A DNA stretch of 64,000 bases from Chrysemys picta bellii (GCF_011386835.1 NC_088792.1:235420394-235484393), one strand, 5' to 3'. Shown: positions 48,501 to 61,375, counted from the stretch's first letter. Translations and numbers: made by a program. The notes: a model not told the origin generated them from the sequence alone.

Positions 48501-49364
48501 CAGGGCAGGATTTCCAATTAGGCACAGCAGGCATATTCCTATGGGTGCTGGTGTTCTAGGGGTGCCTAAAATCTCACAGTTTGCCACTCCCGGGTCTTGG
48601 CAGGGGGTGTGGCTGGCTGAGGGGGAGACTGCCCCATGCAACTCTGCTGGAGCCTACCAGCAGGGAACAGTGTTGCCATGCTGCCGACTCGCTCAGCCCG
48701 GCGGACACAGTCGCCTCCCAGAGGGCTCGGTAAGTGCAGGTGGGGGCAAGGTGCAGGAGGGTGGGTTTCTGGGTGCGCTTGTGGGGGGGGGTCTGGGCAG
48801 TGAGGGGGTAGGCGCCACTGGGCAGTGGGGGAGGTCTGTGTGTGTTGGGGTGCTGGGCAGTGAGGGGTCTGTGTGGGGCAATTGGCAGTTGTGGTGGTGG
48901 GGCTGTGTGGCTGGGCACCTAAAAGTTTAGTGGCGGGGTATCCCAGGCACCCATGGCAGTTAAGTGGTCAGAGCCACCGTGGGCAGTGAGGGTACTCTGC
49001 AGCTCCTGGCTGCTGCTGGGCAGTGAGAGTCCCCAGACCTCCAAGCCACCGCGGGCAATAGGGCACTCCAGAGCTCCTGACTGCTGCTGGGAGGCGAGGG
49101 GCTCCACAGTTCTGAGCCGGCAGCTGGGGGCCCCTGCAGCTCCAAGCCGCAGGTGGCAGGGGACCCTACCTGCTACATATGTGATTGTTTTAATTACACG
49201 TATTTTTGTTTTGAATATATGTATTGTATTGAATAAATATTTAAATTATCGTTTGTATTTTCATTTAATTTTTTATGGAAAACATGAAGGTCAGCTGTAG
49301 GTGGGGGGCAGGGCGGTGCTGACGATGCTGTGCCTAGGAGCGTGCAAGGTGTAAATCCAGCCCA
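48501..49364. mobile_element. Probable hAT-type non-autonomous element
   Basis: The left end CAGGGCAGGATTTCCAATTA and the reverse-complemented right end GGGCTGGATTTACACCTTGC share the GGGCxGGATTT core, and both are followed by TAGGCACAGCA-type words (left at about 48518; right as TGCTGTGCCTAGGAG). The interior is G-rich with GTGGGCAGTGAG-type repeats. No 8-bp duplication is evident, so the right boundary may be eroded. Frames of 110-130 codons inside reflect composition. Confidence 0.5.
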
Positions 49365-50063
49365 GTTTATCACTGATTATAGAAAAAGAGCATAAGCAGA
49401 TTATCCACAACAAGAGAGTGAGTGAGTGAAGTACACGTGAATTACGGTTATCACAAATATTACTAAAAAGTGCTAATATTGGTAGAATTTTAATGGTAGG
49501 TATAACAGGAATTTAGAAATAAAGCTCTCCACATATATATAGTTACCTCTTTCCTGGAGTTTGGTACTACTAATAAAGAAATTATCAATCAAATTAAAAT
49601 GGTCAGTTCAGCTGCTCCTTGGATTCCTACCTCAAGACTGCTCAGCCCCTATCATAGATTCTCTTACCAGAAAGCCACTCCTATCTGTCTTTTCAGCTGG
49701 TCTAAATAGAAGTAGGTAGACAAAATCCCTTTGTGGCGCTCTCTGACTGTTTGCTATATTTGACTTTTCAATTGCACACCACTATTTTGCTTTCTATGCT
49801 CATTTAGAAACAGAAATTGTAGGTACAGTAATTTCTTTTTTTAAAATGAATTTTGTGCTCCAAAGATGTACTAGATTGATAGCCCTAGAAACTGAAGCTT
49901 TTAAATTAAACAGAAAATTTCTAGCAAGCACTGCCATATTACATGTTTCTCCATTTTGCCTCACCAATAAAACCAAAACTACGTTTTGGATGAGAGGGTA
50001 GTTCTGTATCTATTTTGCCTCTTTTTTGGCTTTTCTCTTACGATTAGCAGTTACTGTCTGTGT
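49365..50063. other. Non-coding gap, nothing recognised
   Basis: AT-rich; may hold 5' remains of the hAT element whose C-terminus begins at about 50064, but no transposase is legible. Confidence 0.4.
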
Positions 50064-50151
50064 TGAAACTGTTCTCAGTTTCAGGTGACATTGTAAATAA
50101 ATAGTGGGCAGCATTATCTCCTGTAAATACAAACTAACTTTTTTTGTCTTA

Positions 50152-51618
50152 GGCCTGGTCTACACTATGGCGTTAGGTCGAATTTAGCCGTGTTAGGTTG
50201 ATTTTAAAAATGAATGCGTCCACACAACCAACCCCGTTCCGTTGACCTAAAGGGCTCTTAAAATCGACTTCTGTACTTCTCCCCGGCAAGGGGAGTAGCA
50301 CTAAAATCGACTTTGCTGGGTAGAATTTGGGGTAGTGTGGACGCAAATCGATGGTATTGGCCTCTGGGAGCTATCCCAGAGTGCTCCATTGTGAGCATTC
50401 TGGACAGCATTTTGAACTCCGATGCACTAGTCAGGTACATAGGAAAAGCCCCGGGAACTTTTGAATTTCGTTTCCTGCTTTGTCAGCGTGGCGAACTCAG
50501 CAGCACAGGTGACAATGCAGTCCCACCAGAATCGTAGAGCGTAGATGTTTCTACGCTCCCCCTATCATCTCGGTCCCTGAGGTTATTGCAGATTAGAAGG
50601 CGAAAAAAACGCACTCGCGATTACATGTTTTCCGAGCTCATGCAGTTCTCCCGCACTGATAGGGCACAGCTTAATGCATGGAGGCATTCTGTGGCAGAGG
50701 CCAGGAAAGAATTAAGTGAGCGCAAAGAGCAGAGGCAGGACGCGATGCTGAGGCTAATGCAGGAGCAAACGGACATAATGAAGCTGGAGGTGCAGGAAAG
50801 CCAACAAGAGCACAGACCCTCGCTGCATCCACTGTGTAACCCCCTCCCCTCCTCCCTATGTTCCATAGCCTTCTCACCTAGATTGCAAGGGGGGGGGGAG
50901 GCTCCGGGCACCCAGCCACTCCACTGCAGAGGATGGCCCAAGCAACAGAAGGCTGTCATTCAAGCAGTTTGATTTTTAGCGTGGCCATAATAAGCAATGT
51001 GGCCTTGTCCTTCCCTCCTTCCCCATGCTACCCTGACTACCTTCTCCGTTATCTCTCTCTCTCTATTAATTTAAAAAAAATGCATGGTTTCAAAACAATA
51101 GTTACTTCATTTCAAAGGGGGGAGGGTGGTTAGCTTATAGGGAATTAAAATCAACAAAGGGGGCACGTTTGCATCAAGGAGAAACACACACAACTGTCAC
51201 ACCGAAGCCTGGCCAATCATGAAACTGGTTTTCAAAGCCTCTCTGATGTGCCTCACGCCTTGCTGTGCTCTTCTAATTGCCCTGGTGTCTGGCGCAAAAT
51301 GATTGTCTGCCGTTGCTTTCACGGAGGGAGGGAGGGGTGAGTGACAACATGTACTCCAAACCACCCGCAACAATGTTTTTTGACCCATCAGGCATTGGGA
51401 GCTTAACCCAGAATTCCAATGGGCAGCGGAGACTGCGGGAACTGTGGGATAGTTACCCACAGTGTACCGCTCCATAAGTCGATGCTAGCCATGGTAGTGA
51501 GGATGCACTCTGCCCACTTAATGCGTTTAGTGTGGACATACGCAATCGACTGTATAAAATCGATTTCTAAAAATCAACTTCTATAAAATCGACCTAATTT
51601 TGTAGTGTAGACATACCC
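50152..51618. mobile_element. PIF/Harbinger element, 1467 bp, TTA target site
   Basis: The left end GGCCTGGTCTACACTATGG and the reverse-complemented right end GGGTATGTCTACACTACAA are inverted repeats, flanked by TTA (50149-50151 and 51619-51621). Extended subterminal symmetry follows (TAAAATCGACTT words on the left; AAAATCGATTTCTA on the right). It carries part of a Myb/SANT-type accessory gene but no transposase. Three-base TTA/TAA duplications and a Myb-like companion are hallmarks of Harbinger. It is inserted within the last codons of a hAT transposase. Confidence 0.85.
50586..50972 (+). pseudogene. Harbinger Myb/SANT-like accessory protein, C-terminal part
   Basis: The 128-codon frame reads RRRKKRTRDYMFSELMQF, then DRAQLNAWRHSVAEARKE, then a charged predicted coiled coil (SERKEQRQDAMLRLMQEQTD) and a Pro/Ser-rich tail ending near 50970. 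Harbinger elements encode a Myb/SANT-like DNA-binding partner of the transposase; this looks like its tail. The N-terminal SANT helices are absent: upstream, a QSHQNR-like start at about 50516-50535 is followed directly by unrelated sequence, pointing to an internal deletion. The ATG at 50586 is only the first in the residual frame. Confidence 0.65.
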
Positions 51619-54314
51619 TTAGCAATTGGCTGAACAAGAAGTAGGACTGAGTGGACTTGTAGGCTCTAAAGTTTTAAATTATTTTGTTTTTGAGTGCAGT
51701 TATGTAAAAAATAATTCTACATTTGTAAGTTGCACTTTCATGATGGAGATTGCACTACAGTATTTGTTCAAGGTGAATTGAAAAAATACTATTTTTTTTT
51801 CTTTTTTACAATGCAAATATTTGTAATAAAAATAATATAAAGTGAGCACTGTAGACTTTGTATTATGTGGTAATTGAAATCAATATATTTGAAAATGTAG
51901 AATAACTTCCAAAAATATTTATAAATTTAAATGGGTATTCTATTAAAACTGCGATCTAAACTGCCATTAATCATGATTTTTTTTAATCATGATTCATTGT
52001 TTTAATCATTTGACAGCCGTACAAATCATAATGTAGTAAGGGTGGACCTTATGGCCACTAGTGAAGGCATTATGGACCTAGTCTTGCCACGAGTGAAGTA
52101 TTGAATTAGGCCAACTCTTATTAACCTCAGCTGGTAATGAGGAGTTCTGCATCTTGCAGGATTGGGCCCCTGGTGAGAAATAGACAATCTTTTTCTGAAA
52201 TATCGTAGTCCAACTATCTTATTCAATACTTAACATCTTGCATCCATAATAAATGTTCTTGTCCTACTGATGATTGTTACAATCACAAAATGTGTATAAG
52301 CTGCATCACTTGTTGCATAAAGAAGCTTCATTCTGTCATGTTTTGAAATATCTAATAATGTGAGTAATATGTAATTTATATGAATAACTTGCATTAAATT
52401 AGACATATGGCCACATATCCTCCCCTTGTGCCCCCTTATGGCAGGGCACAGTGCAGCACAGTCCTGCCTGTTTCAATCCTGGTCTTCCACTGCTCAGCCT
52501 CCAGCATCTTCCACAGTGAGGTAACTTTGACCTCCAGTTAGGTCATCTAACCATTTCACCTCTTCCAGGGCACAAAAAGTCCAAATAAACACAAAAAAAT
52601 GTAATCCTTCTTTCAGGAAGGCCCCAATAAGCCGCAGACATCCCCACTTCCTAGTCCCAGTCAGCCTTCTCTCCTAGAATGAAAACACAAATCTGCTCTT
52701 TTCCCCAGCCTGGCAACTGAGCTAGGCACTCGTTTTTTAAGCTCCTCTCTTCAAGCCTGACAACCACATCAGGAGTCACAGGTAAGACTGGTTGAGCCCC
52801 TAGCAGATATAATGATAAACATCTTTAGAAGTTGCTGTAAAAGAGAGAAATGTGTTACATATAGAGTAAGGATCAGTTTTATCTATTCTTTGGTTTATGA
52901 ACTTCAAATTTTCCAGTGTCATTAAGCCACATGTCTCTATATACTAGCTTTGATGTTTGGAGCCCTCATTTAGATGAAAGATGTGTAAAGCCTCATATAA
53001 GGAGGCTCAAGTGTCAGCTATTTCACTGAAAGTCCACCACATTTTGATTGGCAGTTTGGTTCCATAGTCACTTGTTTATATGATAGCATTAGAAATATTT
53101 TGCTAAATTTGCCCAATTTTGACCAAGCAATATGATTTTTGTTTGGAGAGGCAGCAGGCAGGGGGTCCTCCATCCAAACCAAAAAGACTGACAGATCTGG
53201 GAGGCTGACATTTTCCACAGAATGTCAGAAGTGTACCTACAGTTAAATATAGAGGCTAAAGTAGTGATTTCGGATGCTTCCGTTTTTGGGTGTTTAACTT
53301 GAAAAGGGCCTGATTTTCAAAGTGTGGGAGTTCAACACTTCTTGAAGATCAGGTGCCTATAAAGTGTCTCTGGTTGGGCACCTAAAATACTAGCCACTTT
53401 AGAAAATGTTGATGGTCCCTAATATATCCTATTCCGAATTCTCTTAATCTGCAGTATGAGGATACAATTAGACCTTACATAAATTTGACTTTCCAAATTC
53501 CTGCTTAAAATGATATTTTGACCTAAAACAAACCATCATTCCTGAGTATAATGTGCTATGTGGCTGTAGCTGCATGTTTAGTGTTAAAATATATTACAAA
53601 TGTAAAAGGAGTAACATTAATGTCTGAAAAAATTGCTTGTGTCATTTAATCTAAAACCTTTTGGGATTATGAAATGAGAGATTTTTTTTTACTGGTTTTT
53701 GCTGCCTCCCAAATTATATAGCTGAGGTTGATTGATATATCCTTCTGTTAGGAGTAATGTTGTTAGTGCTTATGAATGAATGAAACTGAAGAGAATTAGG
53801 ATTTATATTTTGTCATTATGTGTTGGTGGTATAAACAAATTGGGGTATAACTTCATTGTGCTTTTAAAGATGGAAGTGTGCCTTCATACTGATTTCAGAA
53901 GTTACCCTTTCATTCCTATTGATGGAGGCAGCTGCGTTTTGGTGATTGCATTTATTTTAGAGACGTTAGCTCATATAAAAGGTGTGATTGCTTGAATTGA
54001 GGCTGAAATCCTCAACAGAAAAGATTCAGAGCTAGCAGTTGTAGTGTGAATTTTCTCAAATTTTTCCACAGATGTGACTTAGCCTCTAATGGGGAGAAGG
54101 CATTTTAGATTTTGTGTCCATTCGTCATCTGGCCTCTGAATTCTATTCTATAAGGGTGCCAGTTATCGTTGTGGGGGTTTTATTTTGATGTTTTTCATTT
54201 GTCTATCTTGCCATATCACCTTAATATTTGAGTTCCTTAGAAATTAACATAAATCCCAACTACCACTCTACACCTGGACCTATAATTCTTCTTTGTCTTG
54301 ATCCCACTGAATTA

Positions 54315-54560
54315 TTAAGCTTCCATTTATAAATAGCTTATAAATGGGTTAATAAATAAATTATAAATTTTAATAAATGGTTAGTCAACTGTTAGAGTCC
54401 AACAGGTCCATAGGTAGCTTATAACCATCTGTGACATCCTGTCCTGGTTTGCTTATAACCATCTATAACACTTACTAATCATGTCTCTATCATGCTTATA
54501 ATAGCTATTAATCATTTATGAACCTTTTATAAACTGTTTATAAATGGAACTTAATAATAA
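54315..54560. repeat. AT-rich inverted-repeat element
   Basis: TTAAGCTTCCATTTATAAA at the left mirrors TTTATAAATGGAACTTAA at the right. The interior repeats CTTATAACCATCTRT twice. It is probably a MITE; the target duplication is not resolved. Confidence 0.5.
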
Positions 54561-55486
54561 AGTGTGACTGCCTTCTCTCATCTCTTTCCATGAGGAGTGG
54601 GCTTTTAAATAAATCCTTATTATACTTGCAAAACTATAGAAGAGAGATGGATCTTGCATTACGTGTATTGGCAACTGGACAGAGACTCATTTCACATAGG
54701 AAAGCAAGCTTTGAGAGCCATCAGGTGATGGTAGCAACCAAATGTTGCCAATCTGTCTTAGATTTGAACTCGTAAAACAGAGGAGCAAGGCAGCCTGTTA
54801 CCAAGCTGTTGAACAATTTAGTTGTTTTTTCTAGAAAGACTAGGTCGATAGTGTTTGATGTCACCCAGGTGGATCCAAAAACATTCTAAAACACTGTCCA
54901 ATCAGATTATTTTAGTGTCTATTACTGAGGGAAATACTTTCTGTAAAGATGTTTAAAAATAAGTGTTAGACTTGCAAGTAACTTTCCCACCAGTAAATTT
55001 TGTTTGTTTTTTATTTCATCCTATCATGCTTGGAGTGAGTGTTGAAAGATGAGCAGCCAAGCAGTGGTCAGCCAGAGGGAGAAGAGCGCCCCCAGAATAG
55101 CAACAGCAATAAATATGGTCATGCTGTTCCTCCACTCAGATAGACCCAGATCACATTTACAGCACGCATTGGGTCCATTGGCTACCAGACATTCAGGAGC
55201 TTTGATGAAACATTTACAAATGTAACTGCAGTTAAGACCTTATTCCAGCGTCAAACAAGCTGACATCAAGCAAAAGGAGGAGACATGATCACGGGCCACA
55301 GTGTGCAGACACCATACAGTCTATGGGGAGAAAAATTTTTAATCACCAGCTGGTTCAATGCTCCAAGATATGAACTGTGTTCTTGTTCCACTCACATCTA
55401 CATGGGAACTTGCTGTTATTTGCAGTTGACTCATGGCCACTGAAGCACACAGGTTTTGCATAATGGGAAAGGTGGACTGCAAAATG

Positions 55487-55490
<4 letters not shown>

Positions 55491-55520
<30 letters not shown>
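55491..55520. repeat. (TC)n microsatellite
   Basis: About 14 perfect TC dinucleotides. It could be polymorphic. Confidence 0.95.
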
Positions 55521-55525
<5 letters not shown>

Positions 55526-58500
55526 CTGTCTTATGTTTTATATAATGCCTATCACAGTGGTATCAAAGTGCCTTACATAATGAAAGAGCAGAAAATCCCA
55601 GACTGAAAAGGTGTTTTTTATTTCACTGTTCTCTCATATATTTAAAAATATCCCGTGAAGTAAGACATAATATTCTGCATGATTAGTGGCATACACAGTG
55701 TATGAGAAGGGGTGGTCAGGCTAGTCCAGCTGGCTGGGAAAACCCTGTTAACTTCTCAGATATAGAAAAAGGGGATCTTTTTCAAGGATCCAAAAATGAC
55801 CTCTTACTTCTGTATACAAAACTCTGCTCATCATTTTCATGTGATTTCCCCCAAACTGACTCTGCTGTTAACTCGCAGTTAATTTCTATCCTAATTTCCA
55901 TGCTTTGCTTACCCGAGACTATAATGTGTAAGTCAAATTCTGTGCTAATTTACACACAATCTAGCTCCTCTGAACTATAGGGGATTGCATGTGGTAAATC
56001 TGGGCATTATTTGCCCTGTAGCTCTATGCCTATCTTCATAATTTGAAAAGCTGGTTTCAGTCCTTCTACAGCTTCTCTGCTTTGTTGGTTTCTCCTGCCC
56101 ACCCACTATGTCACTTGGAGTGTTACTGGAGTAGGTTTGTTATTTCAGACACATACCAACGCCTGCTGCACTCATTTCTCCCCTACAGTCTTGCACAGGG
56201 CACAGAGTCAACTTCATACTTTCATTTGTATCAGTTACACACACAGGATCTAAATTCATCCCTTCCTCTATATAGCCTAATATTTTCTGTCAGATGATAA
56301 CTCAATAAATACTAAATAGTAAATCTGGTTGCTTTTTTTTACTATAATTTTCTTTTGTTTTGGTGGAATCAATGTATTTCTCTCCTTATGGAAACCTTGC
56401 TGAGACACACATGATAAAGGAAGTGTGTTTTCAGAGCAGCAGTCCAATGACGCTATTTAGTTAAGAAAAAATCATGCCATCATGTTGCAGTCCATGCCAA
56501 AAGAACATAGACAACTATTCAGTGCCCAGTATCCACTGCTGCCCAAAACCTTATCTTGTCCTATTTATACTTTCACAACTGAGGTCTCATTTAAGAGCTG
56601 GGTGAATATCGTATTTGCTTTTTTTTAAAAAAAAACAAACAAATTTGCTCCAGTGCTGGCTATGTTCCTATTGTTTATTCACAGAAAACACATTTTAAAT
56701 TCAGATGTGAATTGACTTCTGCTGGAAGTACTTGTGTGCACTCATCCAATCGGGGAGCAGAACCAACTAACCAATCAGGACTAAGCAAGGCAGCTCAAAT
56801 TTCAAATGTTGACTCCTAAATACTTGCAGAGAACTATTTATGATCAATGAATAGACTAAAAAAAGATTAATATACAATAGAATCTTTTTGAATACGGGAC
56901 CACACTGAATTGACTTCTGTAAAATTTCACTAGTTTACACAAGCTACTGATGTGATCCTATGTTTTGTAGCATTCACTATATCTAATTTAAAAAGTTAAA
57001 TCACTAAATAATTGAGAGAATATTTAACTGATTAAAAAAAGTTGCCATTTTGGTAGTCTAATGAAGAATAGTATAGAGGAAATGCAGCTCCATTTGAATG
57101 TCTAACAAAACAGAATTCTAACATCTGGCTGAGTAGAATGGAACTTGCATTATAAGAACTTTGAAAGTCTCCTGGTTTTTTGTTTTGTTTAGCATAGAGA
57201 ATGGAACTTTTTCCCTTGAGGCCTGCGTAGACAGGACCTCCTTCTGGGAAAGATCAATAACATAGCTTCAATAAGACAATTATGGAGGTAGTGAAATAGC
57301 AAGAGGAACTCATTAAATGTAATGGAAGCTAATTTGTTTTTTATTTAGTAAATATGTATGTACCAAGCTAAGATATTATAACTAATCACTGTAATTTCTC
57401 TTTATTGTCATTATAAGGATTTATGATGCACCCATCACTGTAGTACGTGGACACACTTTACATGGTTTGGATTAAAAGTAAAAAAAAAATTCCCCAAGTA
57501 TAGGAAGCAAGGAAACTTTATAGCTTCAATATATCTGTAGCCCCACTCCAGTAGCACAAGAAAACCATAAAGCCAGTTTACCCAGCCTTTTGAGGTTTCT
57601 CCCTGTGTGAGGGAATCCTCATGTGATGTAGAACTGCTGTAGCATAGAGCAGCCCTCATGCCAGGATTCTGGGCTGGCACAGATTGCCCCGTGATCACAA
57701 CAGATGGAACTTAAACCCACTTTTGTCTGCACTCCTCTCCAGTCTGGCCCCATGACTCCCTGAAGCACTGCATTCTTAAAGGATAATGCTGGAACTAATC
57801 TTGCCTGTAGACTGAATGCTGGGGTTTCAGACCTGGAAGCTAATAAAAAGCCTAGACACACACACACACACAAAGTTTTTACAGCTCTTTCTGAATGTGG
57901 CCAGACTCCAACATAGATTATGTATTTCTGATGGAAGCTAATTTCAGAGGCCAAGACCTGAGAATGTCTTGCTCTAAGTTCAACTGGATCACAGAGGTTA
58001 GGTGTTCTGGATGGATGCTGAATGCATATGGTGGGTCAGAGAAGAAGGTTGGTCTTTGAGGTTAAGACTGGACCCTAAGCCATTTAGGGGTTTGGACGTT
58101 GAAGAGCAACCAGCACCTTTAATTTCAGGTTAACTGGCAGCCAGTGCAGAGCACAGCGATAATAGGCATTCACTGATTCAGTCTGCTCAGAAGGGGAGTA
58201 GGGATTTTTGAAGGAGCTGAAGCTTCTCTGGCCTTATTGGTTTAATTTGTCTTGTTAATTTTCAACCCCTTGGCACAATGGGGCACCCAGAAAATTAATT
58301 AAAAGGGTATTTGGTTGTGCTTAAGTGTTGGTCAGTAACAGTTCATTACCTTATTTTTATGGTCTTTACCCAGGCCATTAATATTATTTAAATATAGTTT
58401 TTGATTAAAAAGCTTTGACTCATTCAATCTTCATTATTTTCAGTAAAGTCCAGAAAGGTACCTGGAATGTAGCATGTGAACAAATATATGTCTGATACTA

Positions 58501-58742
58501 GCATTTGGTTTTAAAAATAAAGGTGTAAGTTTCCATTGTGGCATCGTTCTAGCCTTCACAGGTGTGCATGAAAAACAGACCATGTACATATTGCAGGTGC
58601 AAAAACATGCAGGTATTAGACTATTGTCAAACTTGCAAATGCAGTTCCATACTTACAGCATGCTCACGTGCACCTGTCAGCGACCAAAGCATGGGCATTG
58701 TGTGCTGTGGTTGGAGCAGGAGTCAAGAATGGGAGCCAAGGT

Positions 58743-59350
58743 CAGAGCTAGGGTTGCCAGGCGTCTGGTTTTCAACTGCAACACCCACTCGAAAAGGGAC
58801 CCTGTCGGCTCTGGTTAGCACTGCTGACCGAGCCGTTAAAAGTCCAGTCGGCGGCGCAGCAGGGCTAAGGCAGGCTCCCTGCCTGCCCTGGCTCTTCACA
58901 GCTCCTCGGAAGCAGCTGGCATGTCTGGCCCCTAGACGCAGGGGCAATCAGGGAAGCTCTGTGTGCTGCCCCTGCCCCCAGCGATGGCTCCTCAGCTCCC
59001 ATTGGCTGGGAACCGAGGCTAATGGGAGTTGCAGGGGCAGCATTTGCGGGTGTGGGCAGCGTGCACCGCGCAGAGCTGCCTGGCCAGGCCTCCACCCAGG
59101 GGCTGGACATGCTGGCCACTTCCAGGAGCAGTGAGGAGCCGGAGCAGGCAGGGAGCCTGCCTCAGACACACTGTGCCAAGGACCGGGAATCGCCTGAGGT
59201 CGGCTGGAGCCCACAGCCCCAGCTCCCTGCCCCAGATCAGAACCCCCTCCTGCACCCAAACTCCATCCCGGAATCTGCACCCTGCACCCCCTCCCACACT
59301 CCAGACCCCTTGGCCTCAGCCTGGAGCCCCCTGTTGCACCCCAAAGCTCT
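58743..59350. repeat. GC-rich interspersed repeat
   Basis: It starts CTAGGGTTGCCAGGCGTCTG and is GC-rich throughout, with an internal inverted pair around CTCCCATTGGCTGGG and CTAATGGGAGTTGC (58995-59035). The 190-209 codon frames through it show no domain, only compositional openness. A repeat with a similar GCTTGCCAAC start lies at 63605. The family is not named. Confidence 0.5.
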
Positions 59351-59625
59351 CAACCCTGGCCCTACCCCAGAGTCTCCACCCCCAGCTGGAGCCTGCAACC
59401 TCTCCCACACCTCAACCCCCAATGCGGGCTGCGGGAAGCAGCATGGGCGGAGGGATGTGCTGGCCGCTGCTTCCCACAGGCCCCATTGGCCTGGAACGGC
59501 AAACTGCGGCCAGTGGGAGCTGCGATCGGCCGAACCTGCGGATGCTGCAGGTAAACAAACCGTCCCGGCCTGCCAGCAGATTTCCCTGATGGGCCGCATA
59601 CCAAAGGTTGCCGATCCCTGCACTA
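59351..59625. mobile_element. hAT element, right half, same family as 18124-18458
   Basis: From about 59478, CCCATTGGCCTGGAACGG, then GGTAAACAAACCGTCC, then GGCCTGCCAGCAGATT, and the end AAAGGTTGCCGATCCCTG follow the right half of the 18124-18458 element. The CAGGGATCGGCAACC terminus is typical of hAT. The left terminus is not identified; C-rich sequence before 59450 may be its interior, fused to or overlapping the preceding repeat. Confidence 0.6.
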
Positions 59626-60059
59626 CAAGGATGGGTCACTTACCTATGTAGTCACTATATGTACTCACTGTGTAGTTGGCTGGAACACAGCAGCCGTTTT
59701 GGGGCAGCAAGACTACGCAACTCAATTTTTTAGGAGGGAAATGAAGAATAACTTCTCCAATTGAAATTGCAATGAAATGTAGGTTGGCAGAATATAATTA
59801 GCCCAGTTGGAATTTTGACAGAACCATTGCGGTTAACTCCTCTACTGTGTTTGATCTCTTCTAACAGCACCAAAATCCCTAACAACATATAGGAGCACTG
59901 GCTCTATATTAACTCATAGGAGAGAGCCCCTTTAACAGTAAGCTGTTCCTTTGTGCTCTCCCACTCAACTAATGCGAAGATTCAACTCTGCATTAGCTTT
60001 ATGAGAACTGAGGAAAACAACCACAAGCATTATAGCCACATGTCAAATATTATCATATA
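59626..60059. other. Non-coding gap, nothing recognised
   Basis: No feature recognised. Confidence 0.45.
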
Positions 60060-60416
60060 TGATGGTGTACTGGCCCTGCACTCACATGGAAAGGATTAAA
60101 GCAGTGGTTTTAGCAGCAGAAGACACGCTCCCCGATCCTGCTGGGCATGCTCCAATTGCTGCTGCAGTATAAAAGGGAACAGCTTAGGGGAGCCCTACTG
60201 ACTCTGGCCATTAGGCTGCAGTTCCCTGCTGTCCAGAGGAGTCCTATTGACTCTGGCCAGTGGGTCGCACTTCCCTGCAACCATGGGGAGTCCTATTGAC
60301 TTTGGCTGTTGGGCCGTGTTTCCCTGCAGTCCAGGGGAATCCTATTGGCTTTAACTGTAGGCCTACCATGTCCTTACCCCACCCCCAGAGGGATGGGGTG
60401 TACTGGCCCCGCAACA
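60060..60416 (+). repeat. 5' LTR of gypsy-type element, shortened
   Basis: It starts TGATGGTGTACTGGCCCTG and closes near GTACTGGCCCCGCAACA. A TATA-like AGTATAAAAGGGAAC lies at about 60166. It contains about three 49-bp tandem units (60194-60340), each with TGACTCTGGCCATTAGG wording. Compared with the 3' LTR it lacks about 430 bp just before the tandem units. A TGG-initiated primer-binding-like site (TGGTGGAGAGTG) follows within a few bases. Confidence 0.75.
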
Positions 60417-60522
60417 CATGGTGGAGAGTGTGGACAATGGGACCTACTAACAGGACTAGAGAGAGGGGAGACCACCCGAAGCCAGCACAGAGTTCCTCTG
60501 CTTGGTAACTGCTGCAAAGCAA

Positions 60523-60960
60523 GATGGAGAGAGACAAACCATTGAAGTGGTTGTTAGACAACCAACAACTACAGGCGACTCAGCAGCAGCAGTGCCAAGC
60601 ACAACTGATGCAGCAGATCACCGCCCAGCAGCAACAGCTGACGTGTGAAGTGGCCGACCAGCACCAGTCTCAGTAGGAGCAGTTGGTGCAACAAATGGCA
60701 CAACTGTTGCTGCCCGGAGGAGCTCCTCTCCCTGACCCGGCAGGAGCAGATGCAGGAACCGTACCCGCCAAACTCCCGGTGCTACTCACAAAGATGGGGC
60801 CGGGAGATAACCCGGAGGTCTTTCTAGTGACTTTCGAGAAGGTAGCCAGTGCTGCTCCTGAACACTGGGCCACCCTGCTGTCCCCCTACCTGATGAGTCC
60901 GGCCCAGTCCCGAGACTTACCTCCAGCGTTTCTGCCAGGAATGAGACCCTCCTGGGGGTA
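60523..60960 (+). pseudogene. gag remnant of the gypsy element
   Basis: From ATG at 60523 the frame is Gln-rich (QQQQCQAQLMQQI) and meets a TAG at about 60673. It continues with a Pro/Leu stretch and then GDNPEVFLVTFEKVASAA, followed by HWATLLSPYL. The last part resembles the capsid region of gypsy elements related to SCAN domains. Family assignment is by resemblance only. Confidence 0.6.
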
Positions 60961-61375
60961 GGCCAAGAGCGGTGGCTCAACGCCTCCAGGACTGTGCCTG
61001 GCAGTGGCTAGACCCTGAGAAACAGTCGGGGGCCCACATAGCTAAAAAGGTGATTCTTGAGCAATTCACCCACATCCTCCCCGGTGGGGGGAAGGAGTGG
61101 GTACAGTAGTATTAGCTCGCGAAGCTCACGGAAGCCGTCAAGTTAATGGAAGACTACCTGGTGGCAGAAGTCCCAGAGACACGATCCCCCAAGCAGGAAA
61201 TCCCGAAGGTTAAGGAGGGGCCAGCCAGAGGGAGCCCCCATCGCAACAAACTGGGAAGAGCACAGTGTCTCCCCTGAATCTCAGCTATGAGCTCAGGCCC
61301 CGAAGAGAGGCGGCCAGCTAGCCGAGAAACAACCCGTAGGGAAGGAGATCTGTTGGGGTCATTCCCCCACTGAGG

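Larger units (their letters stand above)
50064..52024 (+). mobile_element. hAT 3' remnant: transposase C-terminus and 3' UTR, split by Harbinger
   Basis: At 50064-50148 the frame shows LFSVSGDIVN, then ALSPVNTN and a leucine-rich end, which is the C-terminal dimerisation segment of hAT transposases (SGxIV...ALSPxNV). The gene continues after the Harbinger insertion as NWLNKK and a stop (51622-51645). A long AT-rich 3' UTR follows, ending with ATTAATCATGATTTTTTTAA-type inverted words at about 51965-52020. It is a pseudogene: a TAG interrupts the NKKRA-like segment. The N-terminal 90% of the transposase is missing. Confidence 0.65.
52025..58742. other. Long intergenic stretch with minor repeats only
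   Basis: No exon is recognised. Minor features: a palindromic MITE at about 53300-53420 (GATTTTCAAAGTG ... TAGCCACTTTAGAAAAT), related to the one at 5640; an AT-rich palindromic repeat at about 54315-54560 (TTCCATTTATAAATAGC facing GTTTATAAATGGAACTTAA), with several internal TATAA repeats; a (TC)n run at 55491-55520; a (CA)n run at 57855-57872; and a possible old LINE scrap at about 58080-58170. Frames of 60-111 codons here have no domains. Confidence 0.55.

Noticed and set aside
48541..48930. 129-codon frame with a complementary 114-codon frame
   Set aside because: Both come from G-rich degenerate repeats within a hAT-like element.
58562..59651. Frames of 186-209 codons
   Set aside because: They span two different GC-rich repeats and have no domain; composition explains their length.
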